A stretch of 64,000 nt of DNA, taken from assembly GCA_023419515.1 (NCBI GenBank), contig JAEZXW010000028.1, positions 1 to 64,000 of the forward strand, given 5' to 3'. The position numbers were made by a program, and so were the translations under genes. The DNA is from Actinomycetes bacterium. Its GTDB lineage: Bacteria; Actinomycetota; Coriobacteriia; Coriobacteriales; JAEZXW01. Of the stretch, positions 58,976 through 64,000 are shown one piece after another. A model generated the notes under the pieces. That model saw only the letters and a list, made by a program, of their open reading frames with translations. It searched no databases and had not been told where the DNA came from. Position 1 is the stretch's first letter; each line of letters starts with the position of its first letter.

Positions 58976-60208
58976 CTAGAGCACAATTCCGTCGGCGGCT
59001 GGATTAGAGATTTGATTTCTCTCGTTTTTAATGCGTTCAAGATAGGTTTGGCTTGATTGCTTGATGTGCTGAGCTGATTCATCATCACCCGCAAGGTCAA
59101 TGGTGCGTTGAAAAAGCTGTTGCGCCAGATCGGCATCTCCTTGACCCTGCCACGCGACGATGGCTCGATAGTAGTTTGCCTGCAGATCATCAGGAGAGGT
59201 GGCAAGGGCGCTTTCAAGCTGCGTGACCGCCACATCGGTCGTGCCCGAGTAAAAGGAGAGAATACCGTAGTTGATTTTTGTGCGCTGGTTGTCCTCTCCC
59301 TGATTTAAGGAGCGTCGGTAGTAGTCACAGCCTTTTTGCGCAAAGCTCACTGCAAGCGCAGGATCCTTGGTCACGGTTTGCTCATAGAGGTTGAGGTAGC
59401 CATCACCCATGGTGGCAAGTGCTGCTGCATCGGTGGGATTGGTCTGTAGCTTGACGAGAGCGTCGATGATGGTCGACTGATCCTCGGTCAAAAAGCTGCG
59501 ATATTCGCTCGAGATCGTGATGGTGTTGGGCTTGCTCAGGATGCTTAAGTTATATGCGGTCACGACGAGGGTCGCGATAAAAATGGCACTCGCAAAGATC
59601 AGGATCATGACGGCGGTGCGATGCTTTTGAAACGGTCTGATGATAAAGCGGCGCATAGGCGAGAGGTTGAGCTCATCGTCATGGCGCAGAGTTGCGATGC
59701 CAAGGCTTTGGGCTTTAAGCAGCATGTTGAGGTCATTGGTTACCAGCACAAGGCTTGGTTTTGAGCTAGCTGGCCCTGGCTGCTCGGGATCAAGCTGAGA
59801 GGCTTGCCCTGAGGCATGGACTTGCGTCGAGGCTTGCCCAGAGGTTTGTTCCTGCTTGGCATCGAGCTTTTGCTTGAGGCGTAAGGCAGCAACAAGGATT
59901 TTGTCATCAGGGTTTTTAATCGAGTAACCCTCAGGCATCGGGAGCTTGGTGTCAAAGGGCAAGACCGTGAGGGTGCCGCCTTGAGAAAGTGTTACACCAT
60001 CGATCAAAGATTGGCCATCACATAGGTCAAACAGGTTGCGTGTAAATTCGCGCCCTTTGTAGCGTGTATCAGAATCAGCGCGTCCAATCTTGACTTTATC
60101 AACCTCAGCAAGCACGGTGTCCGGAAGATAAACAGTCTTGTCAGCATAGCTTGCCAAAACGTTTGAATCGGTCAGGATGACGTTGGTGTCGAGTAGATAA
60201 ACTGTCAC
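58976..60208 (-). CDS. PIN domain-transmembrane-TPR fusion protein
   Basis: A 410-aa protein combining an N-terminal PIN domain with a TPR region across the membrane. The PIN part (1-180) is of the kind that begins PhoH2/YlaK-like proteins: D7 in 'YLLDTNVIL', E35 in 'DTVLAEVDKVK', D101/D102 in 'KNPDDKILVAAL' and D159 in 'LVTNDLNML' give the full acidic RNase site. A Ser/Gln/Ala-rich insert with 'SGQAS' repeats lies at about 122-150. A helix (about 199-219) follows, then TPR units (about 265-395). The helix puts PIN in the cytoplasm and the TPRs outside. It is 15 nt after the large surface protein gene; the two are co-transcribed. The RNA substrate is unknown. Confidence 0.8.
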   Translation of the reverse strand: MTVYLLDTNVILTDSNVLASYADKTVYLPDTVLAEVDKVKIGRADSDTRYKGREFTRNLFDLCDGQSLIDGVTLSQGGTLTVLPFDTKLPMPEGYSIKNPDDKILVAALRLKQKLDAKQEQTSGQASTQVHASGQASQLDPEQPGPASSKPSLVLVTNDLNMLLKAQSLGIATLRHDDELNLSPMRRFIIRPFQKHRTAVMILIFASAIFIATLVVTAYNLSILSKPNTITISSEYRSFLTEDQSTIIDALVKLQTNPTDAAALATMGDGYLNLYEQTVTKDPALAVSFAQKGCDYYRRSLNQGEDNQRTKINYGILSFYSGTTDVAVTQLESALATSPDDLQANYYRAIVAWQGQGDADLAQQLFQRTIDLAGDDESAQHIKQSSQTYLERIKNERNQISNPAADGIVL

Positions 60209-60223
60209 GAGCTCACCGGAGCC

Positions 60224-62902
60224 TTACTTATCGGGAGTATCCGCTGGTGTATTTGCACCCACGCGGCTGGCATCTGGGCTGCCATCGGCTGCAGCGTCGC
60301 GGTCGCTGTCTGCGTTTGCATGCTCTGATGGCATTTCATTAAACGTACCACGCTCTTCAAGCTCACAGAGTTCTTTGTGCAATTTTTCCAGATCAAAATG
60401 GTGGTGTTCGTTGTGTCCTGAGGTTGCCTCGGAGGCATCACTGTGGGTGTGTTCGTTATCGCCGAGGGTCTCGATGATATCTTGAATGACTGGCGTATCT
60501 TCGGTCAGCGCCTCTTGATTGAGCGCTCGTGAAGCGCCTGCTGCCCTGAGTCGGCGACGCATCATGATAATGATGAGCAAAAAGAGGAGGATGCCACCTA
60601 TAAAGATGAGCTTGAGGTCAACACGAGAGCTTTCGATAGGGATGACCTGTGTTTTTACGATTTCATTTTTGGCGCGAACCTCGATGGTGAGCGCATTTTT
60701 GTCGGGGTTGCCGCCCGCCGGACCGCTGTCGATCTTGATTGGGATCTGCAGGTAGTTGTCGCCTGCCTTGGTGCTTGCGGTCACACCTTCGATGTACTTT
60801 TGGTCGTTAACCTTTACCTGCCCGGATCCATGCGCAGTGATGGTGAGGGTGAGCGCAATGTCGTTCACGTTTTTGATGACGGCGGGGATACTTGCTGTGT
60901 TGGAGTTGAGCTTGGAGCCTGGGCTTGTGATGGTGATCGAGTCAAAGATGTTCTGAACGAGATCGGTCACAGCGCGCGCTTGCTCCTCGGCTCCCTGGGG
61001 CTCATTAAGCGCCTGCCATTGAGCCGATGAAGCGCTCACAAAGTACTGCCAGGCAGTTTTGACTTGCGTCGAAAGTGGTGAGCTGGCATCTGCCAAGATA
61101 AGGAGCTTTTTATGAGCTTCTTTGATGGCTTGCGTCTCTGCATTGGATGGCTCATCACTTGAGCTGGTAGCTGCAGTATCTAAGCCATTTGTTGAGGTTG
61201 TTTGCGATGGTTGTTGCTTGGTATTTGATGTTGGGTCGATAAGATCAAGTTGAACCTCGGTTTTTTGATCAGCGATTTTATCGGCAAACTTGAGTTGTAC
61301 GAGAGAAACTTTGCTCAAGAATTGGATGTTTTTGCGTAGGTTGCCAAAGGCTTCTTCATCACCCGTGAGCTGGGCGACTAAGACCATGGGGACATCGTGA
61401 ACGGATTCGGTGGCTTGGGCGCTGGCGATCAAAAGGCTGTGCTCGGCAGCAAATGCTTCAATAAAGACGTCGTTTGATTGCGAGGTAAGCATTTTGCTGA
61501 GTGACTCAGAATAAAGCACTGCATTTGTCTTCGCGTTGACCTGCAAGAACTTCTGTGGAGCATCTTGGGTTTGCGGGAGGATGATAAGCGGGACTTCCTT
61601 TGCCTCAAGCTCATAGCTTAGCGGGCGCGAGAGCTGATGAGCAGCAAGCAGTAGTCCCGGTTCAACCGAGAGTTCGGGTAGCGGACGGTCATCAAAGGCA
61701 GTTTCCTTATCAGGGAGCAACATCGCCTTTGCTTCGTTGATGGCGCCAAGTGATTGCAGAAGATCGAGGTCAGGATAGCTTTCGCCCGAGCTTATCACTT
61801 TAAGTTTGCCGCTTTCGACCTTTTGCTGCATCTTGGCTAAGAGGTTGCGATAGAGTTCATCGGTCTGGCTAAGTGCCTGCCAGTCTCGTAGGGTGACCTG
61901 AGAAAACACGAGAGTAATGGGGTTATGGAGTTCGGGACCGGTTGTCTCGAGTAAGAGATCAAGCTGATGGGCAATGCGATCCGACCGCTTAAGGAGCGCG
62001 GACTGATCATTGGCAGCAGCTTGGTTTGCGTCGTTGGGGGCGTCGCTGTTGTGCTGATCGTTAGCTGGCGCTTGATCAGTCGCTATCTGATCACTAGTCG
62101 CCCCTTGGCTGCCCGCGGCTGACTCGGCAGAAAGCTGCTTGGTTTGTGCATCTTGAGTTTGAGGGTCACCTTGCATCTGATCTTGCGTTTGACCCTCGTT
62201 TTGTCCCGCTTGAGTGGCGACGTTGTGGGTATCTCCTGCGACTGCCACCTGCTGATCGAGCGGATACATGAGAGGCGGGAGGCTGACGTTGATGAGGATG
62301 CCACCATCAAGCCTGAGCGTCGTGTCGTGCAGATAGGTCTTGTACACCAGGGTTTGCTCACGCTTGCCCTTGAGTGAGTTCAGGGTCACTCGGGTCTCAA
62401 CGGTGTAAATTCCCGGAGAGAGTTCTCGCGGGTTTCTGCTGTTGTACGCCGCATTTTGCGGAGCGAGTGAGGCGCGTATGGCGTGCTCGCCAGCTTCAGG
62501 ATCATTCCAGCGATCTTGAGAGCGGGCAATCGTCGTGCCGTCGGTGTCGAGGAGTTTGACTTGCGAGGTGAGCCTCGTGGTATCTTCTGGAACTTCAACA
62601 TTGATATCAACGAGTAACGTATTGTTAATCTGCTGGGTGGCAGCAAGGGTTACCTCTGCCAATGAATCGCCTTCGCTTGAGATTTGAGGAGCAAGGGCGC
62701 CCTGGTATGCCTCGTGATTTGCATTGAGGTGCGACCACGCGATCTTGTATGAGGCGGGGGCTGCCAGACTTGAGTGCGGTGCAAGAGACGCCGCGCCCAG
62801 CACGGTCATCAATGCGAGGCAGATGGCGGTAAACATCAGTATGGCTTGCCGAGATGCCGACAAGAATCGTTGATATGTCTGAGTAATAATAGAGCCAGTC
62901 AT
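60224..62902 (-). CDS. Large cell-surface protein with signal peptide and C-terminal anchor
   Basis: An 892-aa protein that I do not assign to a characterised family; it resembles the big actinobacterial membrane-anchored proteins seen upstream of cell-envelope genes. A signal peptide (about 20-48, ending 'SSLAAPASY') is followed by a large extracytoplasmic part with beta-rich domains, a Gln/Asp/Ala-rich linker (about 240-300) and a second Ser/Thr-rich linker (about 560-590). One helix (about 785-805) and an acidic, His-containing cytoplasmic tail complete it. The start at 62902 is preferred since the signal peptide then starts normally; there is no good ribosome-binding site. Its partner is the PIN-TPR gene 15 nt downstream. 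Confidence 0.7.
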   Translation of the reverse strand: MTGSIITQTYQRFLSASRQAILMFTAICLALMTVLGAASLAPHSSLAAPASYKIAWSHLNANHEAYQGALAPQISSEGDSLAEVTLAATQQINNTLLVDINVEVPEDTTRLTSQVKLLDTDGTTIARSQDRWNDPEAGEHAIRASLAPQNAAYNSRNPRELSPGIYTVETRVTLNSLKGKREQTLVYKTYLHDTTLRLDGGILINVSLPPLMYPLDQQVAVAGDTHNVATQAGQNEGQTQDQMQGDPQTQDAQTKQLSAESAAGSQGATSDQIATDQAPANDQHNSDAPNDANQAAANDQSALLKRSDRIAHQLDLLLETTGPELHNPITLVFSQVTLRDWQALSQTDELYRNLLAKMQQKVESGKLKVISSGESYPDLDLLQSLGAINEAKAMLLPDKETAFDDRPLPELSVEPGLLLAAHQLSRPLSYELEAKEVPLIILPQTQDAPQKFLQVNAKTNAVLYSESLSKMLTSQSNDVFIEAFAAEHSLLIASAQATESVHDVPMVLVAQLTGDEEAFGNLRKNIQFLSKVSLVQLKFADKIADQKTEVQLDLIDPTSNTKQQPSQTTSTNGLDTAATSSSDEPSNAETQAIKEAHKKLLILADASSPLSTQVKTAWQYFVSASSAQWQALNEPQGAEEQARAVTDLVQNIFDSITITSPGSKLNSNTASIPAVIKNVNDIALTLTITAHGSGQVKVNDQKYIEGVTASTKAGDNYLQIPIKIDSGPAGGNPDKNALTIEVRAKNEIVKTQVIPIESSRVDLKLIFIGGILLFLLIIIMMRRRLRAAGASRALNQEALTEDTPVIQDIIETLGDNEHTHSDASEATSGHNEHHHFDLEKLHKELCELEERGTFNEMPSEHANADSDRDAAADGSPDASRVGANTPADTPDK

Positions 62903-63038
62903 TACGTGATCTAGACGAGTAGCGTATAAATGAGTTGTCCTAGCGTAACAGGAGTGTTCCCGCTGGTGTATGCGCATTGATATTCTGTTGGTAAGCGGCA
63001 GATGATGGTGGGCGAGCTTAGCAAAAGAGGATGGTGAG

Positions 63039-63563
63039 ATGTTGAACGAGTTTGACGAACAATTTGCTCTCTACGAAAAACTTGCTATTTCTCGAGCTCA
63101 GCGCTTGCATGAACTCAGCTCTGATCTGCGCGTGACAGGCTCTGCTGTGGGAAAGATTTTAGTGTGTGCATCGCATGAAACTATCCATGATGAGTCAATT
63201 GTTTATGCACTCGAGCGGGCATTTTCCTCGCTGGGACACGAGTCAGATCAGCTGACCTATCTCTTGTATCAGTCGATCGATGATCCTGTGACGCTTGCTA
63301 TTGAGTATATTGATCCAGCGCTTGTGGTGGTTTTTGATGGCTTGCTGTTTTTTCACCTGACGACTGCCGAATCAGCAAACGAGACGCTCAGTGAGACCTC
63401 AAGTAAAGCTCTAACGAAGGAGCTAGCGATCGGGAGCTGTGGTTGGTTTCGAGCTCGTCGGGTGATCTATGTGGGTGACTTTATCGAAGCGGTCAAAGCT
63501 CAAAATGAGGTGCTCAAACGCGAAATTTGGCAGGCACTCAAGCAACACGCAGCTCATATTTAG
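63039..63563 (+). CDS. Unknown 174-aa protein
   Basis: Soluble alpha/beta protein with no motif that I can name. 'GKILVCASHETIHDESIVYA' and 'DPALVVVFDGLLFFHLTTAE' look like strands of a Rossmann-like core. No catalytic signature is evident. GATGGTGAG just before the ATG is a usable ribosome-binding site. It is divergent from the large surface-protein gene, with 136 bp between starts, and is followed by a 250-bp gap before dnaK. Codon use looks like that of its neighbours. Confidence 0.65.
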   Translation: MLNEFDEQFALYEKLAISRAQRLHELSSDLRVTGSAVGKILVCASHETIHDESIVYALERAFSSLGHESDQLTYLLYQSIDDPVTLAIEYIDPALVVVFDGLLFFHLTTAESANETLSETSSKALTKELAIGSCGWFRARRVIYVGDFIEAVKAQNEVLKREIWQALKQHAAHI

Positions 63564-63812
63564 TTTTCAAACTGGCTCTCAGAACTCTCTTTACCCATTC
63601 TCACCTGCGACGTTGGCGGCTTATTCACAGGCTTAAGTAATGTTTGTGAAATATCGTAGAAAATCTTATAAAAAGAGACTTAGATTATGTATAAAATCGA
63701 ATACACGTGGTATATGAATATCACGTTGCAGCGCCTCGCCTTATAAAGGCGGATCGTTGTTTTGAAATGAAACCTAAACCTTGTCTTACCACACAGGTGA
63801 ATAAGGAGATTG
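63564..63812. other. 249-bp upstream region of dnaK
   Basis: No gene. AT-rich, with a CGCCTT-ATA-AAGGCG hairpin at about 63738-63752. Neither a CIRCE element (TTAGCACTC-N9-GAGTGCTAA) nor an HspR HAIR site (CTTGAGT-N7-ACTCAAG) is visible. Confidence 0.5.
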
Positions 63813-63818
63813 ATGAAC

Positions 63819-64000
63819 ATGGCAAAAGTACTTGGAATTGACTTGGGCACCACCAACTCAGCAATGGCAGTGCTTGAGGGCGGTAAGCCTGAGATTTTGA
63901 TCAACACCGATGGCGACAGGACTACCCCTTCGGTCATCGGTTTTCGTAAGGATGGCGAGCGTGTTGTCGGCAAGGCTGCCAAAAACCAGGCAGTAACCAA
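63819..64000 (+). CDS. dnaK: Chaperone DnaK (Hsp70), 5' part
   Basis: The first 60 codons of Hsp70; the gene runs off the window. '[20 protein letters not shown]' is the phosphate-1 loop of the ATPase domain, and '[12 protein letters not shown]' and '[10 protein letters not shown]' are also fixed in DnaK. AAGGAG at 63803-63808 is 10 nt before this ATG; another in-frame ATG at 63813 (MNMAKV) is closer to it and may be the true start. DnaK folds and protects proteins with DnaJ and GrpE, which should follow downstream. Confidence 0.97.
   Translation, partial: MAKVLGIDLGTTNSAMAVLEGGKPEILINTDGDRTTPSVIGFRKDGERVVGKAAKNQAVT

Noticed and set aside
63564..63812. CIRCE or HAIR operator upstream of dnaK
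   Set aside because: Neither consensus is found; only a short CGCCTT/AAGGCG hairpin.

Overview
The window reads as chromosomal DNA of an anaerobic, host-associated-type actinobacterium, most probably class Coriobacteriia. The reasons are mid-range GC, purine-rich Shine-Dalgarno sites, strong actinobacterial families (stand-alone glucose-6-phosphate isomerase of the transaldolase-fusion type, MgtE-N/PRC protein, PadR-DUF1700-DUF4097 set), [NiFe]-hydrogenase maturation genes, and an NRAMP-related transporter carrying the DAGG motif known from Eggerthella lenta. I do not assign a genus. I see no rRNA, tRNA, CRISPR array, prophage or insertion sequence; 57 protein genes are supported, the last (dnaK) cut by the window end.

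Layout. 1-9.2 kb: envelope and membrane functions (bPH2 protein, HlyIII/PAQR, CNNM/CorC protein, secreted lysozyme-like protein, stand-alone cyanophycin-synthetase N-domain, YtxH and PRC-barrel Ala-rich helix proteins, polysaccharide deacetylase). 9.2-16.6 kb: 5-formyl-THF cyclo-ligase, an S33-type peptidase, a predicted Mg2+ transporter pair (NRMT plus MgtE-like CBS/PRC protein) and an NhaC antiporter. 16.8-19.5 kb: PadR-DUF1700-DUF4097 operon with a perfect operator-like palindrome and a clear terminator. 19.5-23 kb: two HAD phosphatases, an Rrf2 regulator and a clusterless MutY relative.

23-39.2 kb is a large surface-polysaccharide locus. A six-gene leftward operon (tarI-tarJ-aminotransferase-sugar-phosphate transferase-GT2-galE) makes CDP-ribitol and starts a lipid-linked glycan. 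Around it lie a Wzx flippase, two Wzy-like polymerases, more glycosyltransferases and three LicD-family proteins. With CDP-ribitol synthesis present and no choline genes in view, the LicD proteins are candidate ribitol-phosphate transferases, as in the ISPD/fukutin/FKRP pathway of dystroglycan.

39.2-50.2 kb: lipid kinase, serS with its terminator, an unknown gene behind a perfect LexA-type SOS box, zinc-dependent phospholipase C-like protein, UMF1 and QueT transporters, a glycosyltransferase, a TSUP exporter and a LytS/LytTR two-component system. 50.2-58.4 kb: pgi and a leftward nikR-hypF-hypC-hypD-hypE operon, in which NikR carries a His-rich tail and hypA/hypB are absent. 58.4-64 kb: trxA, a PIN-membrane-TPR fusion with a large cell-surface partner, a small unknown gene and the start of dnaK.

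The observations most worth following are the SOS-box orphan gene (42.3 kb), the ribitol-phosphate/LicD system, the NRMT/MgtE-like pair, the PIN-TM-TPR fusion, the MutY relative with Asp-to-Glu at the catalytic position and no Fe-S ligands, and an exact 19-bp intergenic repeat flanking the lysozyme-like gene.
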